DNA from: Microbacterium suaedae
GTDB lineage: Bacteria; Actinomycetota; Actinomycetes; Actinomycetales; Microbacteriaceae
Direction of reading: 5' to 3'
DNA length: 64,000 nucleotides
NCBI RefSeq assembly: GCF_003254645.1
Contig: NZ_PNFD01000004.1
Location: 1-64,000, forward strand
The notes beneath the pieces were generated by a model. The model was not told the DNA's origin, ran no database searches, and saw only the letters and a program-made list of their open reading frames with translations. This document shows, piece by piece, positions 35,382 to 44,620 of the stretch; positions within the stretch are counted from its first letter, which is position 1, and every line of letters starts with the position of its first letter. The position numbers and the translations under genes are program-made.

Positions 35382-36833
35382 TCAGGCGCGGATGCCCAGC
35401 TTCTCGGCGGACGTTCCCGTGATCTCGGCGGCGCGGGCAGGGTCATCGTTGAGCGAGCTCCCGTGGGAGGGGATCAACTCACGCAACGTGGACTCCCAAT
35501 CGCCGATGTGCTCGGGGAAGCACTTCGCGAGCAGGTCGGTCATGATCGACACCGTGGTGGATGCCCCTGGCGACGCCCCGAGCAGCCCGGCGATCGAGCC
35601 ATCTGCCGAGGCAACGACCTCGGTGCCGAACTGCAGCTTTCCGCCCTTCATGACCTGGGCACGCTGCCCGGCCTGAATGAGTTCCCAGTCGGCCCCGTCT
35701 GCCGTCGGCATGAATTCGCGGAGACTGTCGACCTTCTTGGCGCGGCCCTTCATGAGCTCGCTGACGAGATAGCGCACGAGCGAGAGGTTGGTCGCGCCGA
35801 CCTTCAGCATCGAGAGGATGTTGGAGAACCGCACCTGCTGCACGATGTCGATCCAGCGTCCGGTCTTCAGGAACTTCGGGCTGAACGTCGCGAACGGCCC
35901 GAACATGAGGGACGCCTCGCCGTCGACCATGCGCGTGTCGAGGTGAGGGACCGACATGGGCGGAGCGCCGACCGCGGCCTGCGAGTACACCTTCGCCTGG
36001 TGCTTCTTGACGATGTCGGGGTTCGAGGTCTTCAGGAACTGGCCGCCGATCGGGAAGACTCCGTAGCCCTTGATCTCGGGAATCTTTGCGCTCTGCAACA
36101 GCTTGATCGCCCAGCCGCCCGCGCCGACGAAAACGAACCGTGCGTTCACGGTGCCCGGCGCACCGCCGACGCGGTGACGGTACCGGACATCCCAGGTGCC
36201 GTCCTTCTTCTTCGAGAGCTTCTTGACCTCATGATTGAGGCGCAACTCGGCACCGTTCGCCTTCAGGTGGTCGAACAGCTGACGCGTGATGGCCCCGAAA
36301 TCGACGTCGGTTCCCGCCGGTACCCGCGTCGCGGCGAAGGGCTCACCCTTGCGACGCTTCTGCATGAGAAGGGGCGCCCACTGATTGATGACCCGCGAGT
36401 CCTCGCTGTACTCGATACCAGCGAACAGGGGCTGTTCACGGAGCGTCTCATACCGCTTGCGGAGGTACTCGACGTCCTTCTCACCCTGGACGAACGTCAT
36501 GTGCGGGGTGGAGTTGATGAAGGTGTCCGCCGAGTCGAGGATCCCCCGGTCGATGAACGACGACCAGAGCTGACGACTCACCTGGAACCGCTCGTTGATA
36601 CCGACCGCCTTCGAGGGGTCGTCAGGGTTCGGCATGTAGTTGAGTTCGCACAGCGCGGCATGCCCCGTGCCGGCGTTGTTCCACGCGTTCGAGCTCTCCT
36701 GAGCGACGTCGCCGAGGCGTTCGAAGACGACGATCTTCCAGTCGGGCTGAAGTTCTTTGAGGAGTGCGCCCAGCGTGGCGGACATCACTCCGCCGCCGAT
36801 GAGCGCGACATCTACGGATTCGCTCACGATCAT
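35382..36833 (-). CDS. mqo: Malate:quinone oxidoreductase
   Basis: 483 residues from ATG at 36833; a start 12 codons upstream is also possible. A membrane-associated FAD enzyme that oxidises malate and passes electrons to quinone. FAD-binding ALIGGGVMSATLGALL is at the N-terminus. ERLGDVAQESSNAWNNAGTG, MSVPHLDTRMVDG and FGPFATFSP are signature segments. It is a TCA cycle enzyme often used in place of NAD-malate dehydrogenase in actinobacteria. It stands alone on the minus strand and ends at a GC-rich hairpin. Confidence 0.95.
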   Translation of the reverse strand: MIVSESVDVALIGGGVMSATLGALLKELQPDWKIVVFERLGDVAQESSNAWNNAGTGHAALCELNYMPNPDDPSKAVGINERFQVSRQLWSSFIDRGILDSADTFINSTPHMTFVQGEKDVEYLRKRYETLREQPLFAGIEYSEDSRVINQWAPLLMQKRRKGEPFAATRVPAGTDVDFGAITRQLFDHLKANGAELRLNHEVKKLSKKKDGTWDVRYRHRVGGAPGTVNARFVFVGAGGWAIKLLQSAKIPEIKGYGVFPIGGQFLKTSNPDIVKKHQAKVYSQAAVGAPPMSVPHLDTRMVDGEASLMFGPFATFSPKFLKTGRWIDIVQQVRFSNILSMLKVGATNLSLVRYLVSELMKGRAKKVDSLREFMPTADGADWELIQAGQRAQVMKGGKLQFGTEVVASADGSIAGLLGASPGASTTVSIMTDLLAKCFPEHIGDWESTLRELIPSHGSSLNDDPARAAEITGTSAEKLGIRA

Positions 36834-36928
36834 CCACCCTACTCTCGGCGCCTGGGCGTCTTTCACCACGGGCGCACCGCAAGAATCGCCGTTCTTACGT
36901 CGGCGTTACGCGATCCTCGGCGCGTCGG

Positions 36929-38059
<1,131 letters not shown>

Positions 38060-38123
38060 CTACCGGGGCTCGAAAGTGCGCGCTCCGACTCCGCAATGGC
38101 GCGAAACGTGCATGCCACGGCCC

Positions 38124-38600
38124 CTACGGCGTCACCTCCGGCTTTGTCGCCGCAGGCGGTGCGCTGTACGTCAGGAACGGCACGCGCCCGGCAACGCGGT
38201 CGTACAAGCGCTGCGCGTCGAGGTTCGTCTCCGATGTGATCCAGCGCACCTCCATCAGTCCCTCATCGGCGGCGATCCTCTGGAGCTCGGCGATCAGCGC
38301 GGATCCGGTGCCCGCGCCGCGCGCGCCGGGGACGGTGAACAGGTCGTCGAGGAAGATCGCGGTGCCGCCGCGGGATGGGCGGGCGAAGCGCCGCCAGTGC
38401 GCGAGAGCGATCGGGCGGCCCTTCCGCACGGCGAGGTGCCCCCGCAGCTCATGGGCTGGGTCCGTCAACCACGACCAGACCGTCGCGATCACGCTCTCAT
38501 CGTGCTCGAGTCGATAGAAGTCGCGATATCCGCGGAACAGCGCGCCCCACGCGTCGCGGTCGGCGGGCTCCACGGGACGGATGACGAGATCGGCGGTCAT
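38124..38600 (-). CDS. GNAT-family N-acetyltransferase
   Basis: 158 residues of a single GNAT domain. The N-terminal strand DLVIRPVEPADRDAW and YRDFYRLEHDESVI open the fold, and LDDLFTVPGARGAGTGSALI is the acetyl-CoA pyrophosphate-binding motif (R/Q-x-x-G-x-G/A). WITSETNLDAQRLYDRV is motif B. Closely related proteins act on amines of small molecules, but the acceptor cannot be told. It lies between two intergenic hairpins and asd. Confidence 0.88.
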   Translation of the reverse strand: MTADLVIRPVEPADRDAWGALFRGYRDFYRLEHDESVIATVWSWLTDPAHELRGHLAVRKGRPIALAHWRRFARPSRGGTAIFLDDLFTVPGARGAGTGSALIAELQRIAADEGLMEVRWITSETNLDAQRLYDRVAGRVPFLTYSAPPAATKPEVTP

Positions 38601-38639
38601 CCCGCGAGCCTATTCGCCCCTTCTCCGCGCACCTCGATG

Positions 38640-38718
38640 CACAACGACGCCAATTCTGCGTTCAGGAGCCCCGAACACGCTGACGCGGACTGTTCCGCAC
38701 AGATTTGGCGTCGTTGTG
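38640..38718. repeat. Intergenic inverted-repeat element, type A arm
   Basis: CACAACGACGCCAATTCTG at 38640-38658 pairs with 38700-38718 with a single mismatch. The arm shares ACACAACGACGCCAATTCTG with the element at 28.2 kb except for the first base. It lies just upstream of the GNAT gene at 38600 and 34 bases from the next element. Confidence 0.85.
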
Positions 38719-38752
38719 TACGCCCGACGCGCCTGTCGGTCGGCCGGCACAT

Positions 38753-38832
38753 CACAACGCAGTCAAACCGCACGAGAAACCCGCGGATCCGGCCCGAACC
38801 GGGGCAGGGACGACCGGATTAACTGCGTTGTG
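38753..38832. repeat. Intergenic inverted-repeat element, type B arm
   Basis: CACAACGCAGTCAAACCG at 38753-38770 pairs with 38815-38832, with two mismatches. The arm shares CACAACGCAGTCAA with the element at 33.4 kb. It follows the GNAT stop at 38848 on the minus strand and forms a tandem with the type A element at 38,640. Confidence 0.85.
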
Positions 38833-38847
38833 TTGGGGGCCCCGAGG

Positions 38848-39354
38848 TCAGACGGAGAGCTTGAAGCCGATGTGGGAGGGGGCGTAGCCGAGCCGCACGT
38901 AGAAGCGGTGCGCGTCGGAGCGCGCGGCGTCCGAGGTCAGCTGGATGAGGTTCGCGCCGAGAGTGGGGGCTGCCTCGTCCGAGACCCACCGCATGAGCGC
39001 CGCACCGATGCCCGCCGAGCGGAGGTCGTGCCGCACGCGCACCGTCTCGACTTGGAGCCTCGTCGCTCCCCGCCGGGCGAGGCCCGGGATCACGGTGAGC
39101 TGCAGCGTTGCGACCAGCTCACCATCGCGCTCGGCGACAAGCTGCGCGTTGCGCGGATCCGCCGCGATCTCCGCGAGCCCGCGCGCGTATGCGTCGCGGT
39201 CGTCCGCGGAGGCGACATCGCCGCGCGCGGCGCTCACAGGGTCGTTCGCGATCAGGCCGATGAGCGCGTCGAGGTCGTCGCCGCGAGCCTCCCTCAGTGT
39301 GAACGCGCTCGCGCTCCCCGATAACTCGACGGGGAGCGCGAGCCCGGCGAGCAT
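38848..39354 (-). CDS. GNAT-family N-acetyltransferase
   Basis: 168 residues. FTLREARGDDLDALIGLIAN is the first strand-helix. LQVETVRVRHDLRSAGIG followed by AALMRW is the acetyl-CoA site, and SDAARSDAHRFYVRLGYAPS is motif B. It begins 2 bases after the lysC stop and is therefore in the recR-lysC transcription unit or just at its end. A link to aspartate-family amino acids is possible by position only. Confidence 0.88.
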   Translation of the reverse strand: MLAGLALPVELSGSASAFTLREARGDDLDALIGLIANDPVSAARGDVASADDRDAYARGLAEIAADPRNAQLVAERDGELVATLQLTVIPGLARRGATRLQVETVRVRHDLRSAGIGAALMRWVSDEAAPTLGANLIQLTSDAARSDAHRFYVRLGYAPSHIGFKLSV

Positions 39355-39356
39355 CG

Positions 39357-39893
39357 TCAGCGGCCGGTGCCGGCGTAGACCGTCGCCTCAACGTCACCGT
39401 CGAGGCCATAGGCCGTGTGGACCGCGCGCGCGGCCTTGTCGAGGTCGGTGTCGCCCAGGACGACCGAGATGCGGATCTCACTGGTGGAGATCATCTCGAT
39501 GTTGATGCCGTTGCTGCTGAGAGCGTCGAACAGGGTGAGCGAGACACCCGAGTGAGAGCGCATACCGGCTCCGACGACCGAGAGCTTGCCGATCTGGTCG
39601 TCGTGGACGAGGCTCTGGAACCCGAGCTCGGTGTGCTCGGCCTGCAGCAGCTTGGCAACTTCGGGAGCCTGCTCCTTGGGGAGCGTGAACGAGATGTCGG
39701 TGTGTCCGGGGCTCGCCGACTGCACGTTCTGCACGATCATGTCGATGTTCGCGCCGCTCTTGGAGACGCGCGTGAAGATGGCGGCGGCGGACCCGGGGAC
39801 GTCGGGAACACCGACGACCGTGATCTTCGCCTGACTGCGGTCGATGGCCACGCCGGCGACGACGGGCTCCTCCTTGCCGATGACGTCGGACAT
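39357..39893 (-). CDS. lysC: Aspartate kinase beta subunit from an internal start
   Basis: Within lysC, the codon for Met257 is ATG at 39893, preceded by AAGGGAGAAGAC, a good ribosome binding site. Starting there gives 178 residues containing both ACT domains. In Corynebacterium and Bacillus a separate beta subunit of this size is made in frame from the same gene and assembles with alpha as alpha2beta2. The position (just before [15 protein letters not shown]) matches that precedent. Production here is inferred. Confidence 0.6.
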   Translation of the reverse strand: MSDVIGKEEPVVAGVAIDRSQAKITVVGVPDVPGSAAAIFTRVSKSGANIDMIVQNVQSASPGHTDISFTLPKEQAPEVAKLLQAEHTELGFQSLVHDDQIGKLSVVGAGMRSHSGVSLTLFDALSSNGINIEMISTSEIRISVVLGDTDLDKAARAVHTAYGLDGDVEATVYAGTGR

Positions 39894-40661
39894 GTCTTCT
39901 CCCTTGGCCAGGCGAGGGTCTGCCATGCCCTCGCCGAGAACATATGTGCCCTCGTTCGACGTGAACGTGGAGCGTGCGTGAATGAGAACCTTGTGGCGGC
40001 GGGCGTACTCCACCGCGCGAATGTAGAGGACCTTGGCCCCGTTCGCGGCGAGCTCCAGCATCTCCTCGGCGGAGATGACCTCGAGCTTCCTCGACAGCGG
40101 CACGACCCGCGGATCGCACGTGAAGATGCCGTCGACGTCGCTGTAGATCTCGCAGACGTCTGCGTCGAGGGCTGCGGCGAGAGCGACAGCGGTTGTGTCG
40201 GATCCGCCGCGGCCGAGCGTCGTGATGTCGCGGGTGTCGCGGTTGAAGCCCTGGAATCCGGCGACGATGACGATCGCGCCGTCGTCGAGCGCCTCGCGGA
40301 GGCGAACGGGTGTGACGTCGACGATGCGCGCGGATCCGTGGTCTGCCGTCGTGATCATGCCAGCCTGGCTGCCGGTGAACGATCGCGCCTCGTAGCCGAG
40401 CGAGTGAATCGTCATGGCGAGGAGCGCCATCGAGATGCGCTCGCCGCTCGAGAGGAGCATGTCGAGCTCGCGCGGGGCCGGGCTGGGAGCGACGGCACGC
40501 GAGAGGTCGAGGAGCTCGTCTGTCGTGTCGCCCATGGCGCTGACGGCGACGACGACGTCATTGCCCGCGCGGCGAGTGTCGACGATCCGTTTCGCGACGC
40601 GCTTGATGCTCTCGGCATCCGCGACGCTCGAACCGCCGAACTTCTGCACGATCAATGCCAC
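39357..40661 (-). CDS. lysC: Aspartate kinase (alpha subunit, ACT-regulated)
   Basis: 434 residues. Phosphorylates aspartate, the first step to lysine, threonine and methionine. The kinase domain has [15 protein letters not shown] at the start, [16 protein letters not shown] and [15 protein letters not shown]. Two ACT domains follow from about residue 265 ([40 protein letters not shown]). Sensitivity to lysine plus threonine is usual for this type. An internal start for a beta subunit is described separately. It is 86 bases downstream of recR. Confidence 0.96.
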   Translation of the reverse strand: MALIVQKFGGSSVADAESIKRVAKRIVDTRRAGNDVVVAVSAMGDTTDELLDLSRAVAPSPAPRELDMLLSSGERISMALLAMTIHSLGYEARSFTGSQAGMITTADHGSARIVDVTPVRLREALDDGAIVIVAGFQGFNRDTRDITTLGRGGSDTTAVALAAALDADVCEIYSDVDGIFTCDPRVVPLSRKLEVISAEEMLELAANGAKVLYIRAVEYARRHKVLIHARSTFTSNEGTYVLGEGMADPRLAKGEDMSDVIGKEEPVVAGVAIDRSQAKITVVGVPDVPGSAAAIFTRVSKSGANIDMIVQNVQSASPGHTDISFTLPKEQAPEVAKLLQAEHTELGFQSLVHDDQIGKLSVVGAGMRSHSGVSLTLFDALSSNGINIEMISTSEIRISVVLGDTDLDKAARAVHTAYGLDGDVEATVYAGTGR

Positions 40662-40747
40662 TGTGATGCTCCCGGGTGATGCTGCGTCGGGCGAGGTCCG
40701 CCCACTGCCCCAGCTTAGATCGAGCAGAGGGCATCGTCAGAATCGGG

Positions 40748-41341
40748 CTACGCCGAGCGACGGCCCTCGAACGCACGGCCGAGGGTGATCTCGTCGGCGT
40801 ACTCGAGGTCGCCACCGACGGGCAGGCCGGATGCGAGACGCGTAACGGTGATGTCCATGTCGTTCAACAGACGATTGAGGTAGGCGGAGGTCGCCTCTCC
40901 TTCGAGGTTCGGGTTGGTGGCAAGGATGATCTCCTGCACCGTGCCGTCGGCGAGACGCGTCATCAGCTGACGGATCCGCAGATCGTCGGGGCCGATGCCC
41001 GCGATCGGGCTGATCGCCCCGCCGAGCACGTGATAGAGGCCCCGGAATTCGCGCGTGCGCTCGATCGCGGCGACGTCCTTCGCATCCTCAACGACGCAGA
41101 TGAGGGTCTGGTCCCGCCTCGTGTCTCGGCAGATCGCGCAGAGCTCACTCTCGGACACGTTTCCGCAGCGCTCGCAGAACTTCACGCGCTCGCGCACGTC
41201 TCGCAGCAGATCGGACAGCCGCGAGACGTCGAACGCGGGCGTCTGCAGAATATGAAACGCGATGCGCTGCGCCGACTTCGGGCCGACGCCGGGCAGGCGC
41301 CCGAGCTCATCGATCAGCTCCTGGACGATTCCGTCGTACAT
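40748..41341 (-). CDS. recR: Recombination protein RecR
   Basis: 197 residues. Works with RecF/RecO to load RecA on gapped DNA. The N-terminal helix-hairpin-helix is [22 protein letters not shown]4 zinc finger ([16 protein letters not shown]) is followed by a Toprim domain ([17 protein letters not shown]) and the Walker B-like C-terminus. It lies 24 bases after dnaX, an arrangement conserved across many bacteria. Confidence 0.97.
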   Translation of the reverse strand: MYDGIVQELIDELGRLPGVGPKSAQRIAFHILQTPAFDVSRLSDLLRDVRERVKFCERCGNVSESELCAICRDTRRDQTLICVVEDAKDVAAIERTREFRGLYHVLGGAISPIAGIGPDDLRIRQLMTRLADGTVQEIILATNPNLEGEATSAYLNRLLNDMDITVTRLASGLPVGGDLEYADEITLGRAFEGRRSA

Positions 41342-41365
41342 CAGTGTTCTTTCTCGAGGGATCCG

Positions 41366-44300
41366 CTACTGGAATCGTGTGGGAGGGGTGAACTCCTCCT
41401 CGCGGAGGAATCTTGCGCCGAGCTTCTGACGTACAACGGCTTCCCCGTAGCGCTGCACACCATCGTCGAGCTGCACCTGACGCGCCTGGACCGTCGGGGT
41501 CGAGGGAACCGGAGCCTCCTCCGGCGGGTACGCGTCGTCGTCGGGCTCGGGCGGCACATCGTCGATCACGTCGCCGTCGCGGCGCGGTGCGGGAGCGCTC
41601 GGGACCGTCGCCTCGCCCGGATCAGCGTCGACCGCGAGGGCGGTCGGACCGGCGAAAGGTGGCGGAGCCGCGGCGGCGGGAGGCACGGCATCGGCATTCG
41701 GGATCGGTGCCACCGCCCATCCCGACGCGGGCGCCGCCGCGTAGGCGCTCGTCTCAGGGCCGGAACGACCCGACGGCGCGGGGGCTGCTGCCGAACTCGG
41801 CGCTACAGGGGCACCGGATCCGGCGGGCGGTGCGTCGGCGCGCGGTCCGCCAGGAGCCGCGAGGACGTCGTCGGGGCTCGGCGATTCGGGCGGGGCCGCC
41901 CCCGCAGAGCGCGCGGATCCGTCCGACTGCGTCGAGGGTGTCGCCGCTCGGGCATCGGCCGGCGCCGCGATGTCGCCGCCGACCGACGCGTGCGTGCCCT
42001 CGCGACCGTCGTCGAGTCCGCCCGGGACCGCGTCGGACGCGGCTCTCCGCGCGGTCGCCTCCGGTTCACCGTCGTCTGCATCGGGCGCGGCGCCGTCGGC
42101 AGGGCGCGCGTCGCCATCGGGCACCGGCCCCGCGGACGAGGCCGGGGCGGACGCGCCTGATGGGGCTGCTCCTGCGACCGCTCCGGTGACCGGCTCCGAG
42201 GGACGCCCGGACGGGGCAGGGGCCGCCCCCTGACCGCTCGGTGCCGGCTCGGAGGGGCCGGGGCCGTGAGGCCCGGGCGAGCCTCCCCCGCCATCGGGGT
42301 CGTTCGGGATGTGCTTCGCCAAGAACTTCACTCGCTGGCCGAGGGTCTCGAGAATCGCGGTTCGCAGATCCTCGCTGACGCCGGATCCGTCGGGAGCGCG
42401 CGTCTTGAATCGACCGAGGTCGGCCTGATTCGTGAACGCGAGACCGACGACGTCGTCGGCGACATGCGCGGGTGCAGCGGACTGCAGCACGAGCCACGAG
42501 GCACGGTTCGACCCCTCGATGGCGGCGAGCACGCGCGGCCACGCCGCCCGCAGGGAATCGAGAGTGAGGCCCTCCGCTGGCTGCGGGGCGTCTTCCGTTG
42601 CGGTCCCCGGAACGCTCGTCCCGGTGTCCTCGCCCCGCATGGCCTCTTCGCGTGGCGCGGGCACGTCGTCAGCCGGGGGTTCCTCATCGGCGGGAGGCAT
42701 GCCGGAGGACCCAGCCTGCCCCGGCGCGACCGCGCTCCACGCGGCGGCCGGAACCTCGTCCGACTCCGGCGGGCCGGCAGGCGCAGCAACCGGGGGGACG
42801 GTCGACTCGGCGTCGACGGACGCACGTGCGCCACCGCTCACCGCAGGCTCGCCCCCGTCAGGCTCGCTCGGCATGACCGGGCCGGCCGTCCCCTGCTCGT
42901 CGAGACGCTCATCGGACCGCGCGGAATCGCCCTCTGTCGCCGCGGGCGGCGCGGCAGACCCAGGCGTCGGACGCCTGCCCTCGGCCGAGGACGCAGACGG
43001 CGGCGCCACGGGAGCTTCGCCCGAAGGTGCCGCGGGCGGCACCGGAGGGGCCGCGGGCGACGCGGCCGGCGGGCTTCCCGGAGACGCTGCAGGCGCCGCG
43101 GGCGGCGGCGCCGGAGACGCAATCTGCCCGGCCTCCGCAGTTCCGGCGGAACCCGACGCCGCAGGCGCGACCGGGGACACCACAGCCGACTCGACCGATG
43201 GGCTTCCCGGAGACGCTGGCGGGGCCGCCGGAGACGCGGTCTGCGGCGCAGACGCGCCCGTGGCCGGGGCGGGAGCACCATGCGCGCTGGGCGACGGTGC
43301 GGGCTCCACCGAACCGCGTACCGCCGCTCCGGGCGACGACGCGCTCGGAGCGGCACCGGAGGACGCCTCCGGGGCGTGGGCTCCGGCACCGTCTTCTGTG
43401 AGGACGCGGGCGATCATGAGCTCGAGCTGCAGTCGCGGCGACGTCGCACCCGTCATCTGGTCGAGTGCGGCACTCACGACATCGGCCGTTCGGGAGAGCC
43501 GCGCGGCGCCGTATTCGCGCGCCTGCCCCTGCATCCGCTCGAGCTCGTCGGCGGGCAGACCGCGGAGCACCGCGGCGGCCTGGTCGCCCGTTGCGGCGAT
43601 GACGATGAGGTCGCGCAGCCGCTCGAGAAGATCGTCGACGAAACGACGCGGATCCTGGCCGGTCTGCACGACGCGATCTACAGCGGCAAACGCCGATGCG
43701 GCGTCACTCGCCGCGAAGGCACCGACGACCTCGTCGAGGAGCGCTCCGTGCGTGTATCCGAGCAGCGCCACGGCGCGCTCGTATCCGACGGTGTCGCCCT
43801 CGGATCCGGCGATGAGCTGATCGAGGATCGACAGCGTGTCGCGAGGCGAGCCGGCCCCGGCGCGCACAACGAGCGGAAGCACTCCGGGGTCGGGCTGGAC
43901 GCCTTCCTGCTCGCACAGCTGCTCGACGTACTCGAGCATGGCCGCGGGAGGAACGAGGCGGAACGGATAGTGGTGCGTGCGCGATCGGATCGTGCCGATG
44001 ACCTTGTCGGGCTCCGTCGTGGCGAAGATGAACTTCACGTGCTCAGGCGGCTCTTCGACGAGCTTGAGCAGAGCGTTGAACCCCTGCGCCGTGACCATGT
44101 GCGCTTCATCGAGGATGAAGATCTTGAACCGGTCGCGCGCCGGGGCGAAGATCGCGCGCTCGCGCAGATCGCGCGCGTCGTCGACGCCGTTGTGGCTCGC
44201 GGCGTCGATCTCGACGACGTCGAGCGAACCGCCGCCCGCGCGAGACAGTTCGACGCAGCTCGCGCAGGATCCGCACGGGGTGTCGGTCGGCCCCTCGGCG

Positions 44301-44488
44301 CAGTTGAGACAGCTGGCGAGGATGCGCGCCGACGTCGTCTTCCCGCAGCCGCGGGGGCCCGAGAACAGGTAGGCGTGTCCGATACGATCCGAGCGCAGCG
44401 CCGTCATGAGCGGTTCGGTCACCTGCGCCTGACCGATCATGCCGGCGAAGGTCTCAGGCCGATAGCGGCGATACAGGGCTTTGCTCAC
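41366..44488 (-). CDS. dnaX: DNA polymerase III subunit gamma/tau, with a very long low-complexity tail
   Basis: 1040 residues. The clamp-loader ATPase occupies about 1-370: Walker A GPRGCGKTT at 44-52, a zinc site from Cys63, Cys72, Cys75 and Cys78, FILDEAHMVTAQGFNALLK, and a sensor 1/2 region. A stretch of roughly 250-300 residues made almost entirely of Ala, Pro, Ser, Gly and Glu follows. Then comes a folded tau-like segment (TLDSLRAAWPRVLAAIEGSN followed by RASWLVLQSA, about 640-740). Another Ala/Pro-rich stretch leads to a short C-terminus with EAVVRQKLGARFLREEEF. I see no A-rich frameshift site, so a gamma form by slippage is unlikely. Most bacterial DnaX proteins are 550-800 residues. 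Confidence 0.95.
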   Translation of the reverse strand: MSKALYRRYRPETFAGMIGQAQVTEPLMTALRSDRIGHAYLFSGPRGCGKTTSARILASCLNCAEGPTDTPCGSCASCVELSRAGGGSLDVVEIDAASHNGVDDARDLRERAIFAPARDRFKIFILDEAHMVTAQGFNALLKLVEEPPEHVKFIFATTEPDKVIGTIRSRTHHYPFRLVPPAAMLEYVEQLCEQEGVQPDPGVLPLVVRAGAGSPRDTLSILDQLIAGSEGDTVGYERAVALLGYTHGALLDEVVGAFAASDAASAFAAVDRVVQTGQDPRRFVDDLLERLRDLIVIAATGDQAAAVLRGLPADELERMQGQAREYGAARLSRTADVVSAALDQMTGATSPRLQLELMIARVLTEDGAGAHAPEASSGAAPSASSPGAAVRGSVEPAPSPSAHGAPAPATGASAPQTASPAAPPASPGSPSVESAVVSPVAPAASGSAGTAEAGQIASPAPPPAAPAASPGSPPAASPAAPPVPPAAPSGEAPVAPPSASSAEGRRPTPGSAAPPAATEGDSARSDERLDEQGTAGPVMPSEPDGGEPAVSGGARASVDAESTVPPVAAPAGPPESDEVPAAAWSAVAPGQAGSSGMPPADEEPPADDVPAPREEAMRGEDTGTSVPGTATEDAPQPAEGLTLDSLRAAWPRVLAAIEGSNRASWLVLQSAAPAHVADDVVGLAFTNQADLGRFKTRAPDGSGVSEDLRTAILETLGQRVKFLAKHIPNDPDGGGGSPGPHGPGPSEPAPSGQGAAPAPSGRPSEPVTGAVAGAAPSGASAPASSAGPVPDGDARPADGAAPDADDGEPEATARRAASDAVPGGLDDGREGTHASVGGDIAAPADARAATPSTQSDGSARSAGAAPPESPSPDDVLAAPGGPRADAPPAGSGAPVAPSSAAAPAPSGRSGPETSAYAAAPASGWAVAPIPNADAVPPAAAAPPPFAGPTALAVDADPGEATVPSAPAPRRDGDVIDDVPPEPDDDAYPPEEAPVPSTPTVQARQVQLDDGVQRYGEAVVRQKLGARFLREEEFTPPTRFQ

Positions 44489-44584
44489 CTCACCAGCCTA
44501 CGGCGGAGCACTGACAAACGAAGCCGACGGCGACGGATCCACATCGAGACCGCGGTCTCGCTCACCACTCAGGCCGCAGACCCA

Positions 44585-44613
44585 TTGATATTCGAAGATA
44601 TGTTCGATAAACT
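44585..44613 (+). promoter_or_regulatory. Promoter with an SOS-box-like palindrome in its spacer
   Basis: TTGATA (44585-44590) and TAAACT (44608-44613) are spaced 17 bases apart. The spacer contains TCGAAGATATGTTCGA at 44592-44607, one base off the actinobacterial LexA consensus TCGAAC-N4-GTTCGA. The ATG of the DUF222-HNH gene is at 44621, about where transcription should begin, so the mRNA is probably leaderless. LexA binding here would block the promoter. Confidence 0.75.
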
Positions 44614-44620
44614 TGTGGCC

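Noticed and set aside
42266..44599. Very long open frame antisense to dnaX that runs into the DUF222-HNH gene
   Set aside because: Its translation is Arg/Gly-rich without domains and it arises from the GC-rich complement of dnaX. The real protein begins at 44621, where domain similarity and a promoter appear.
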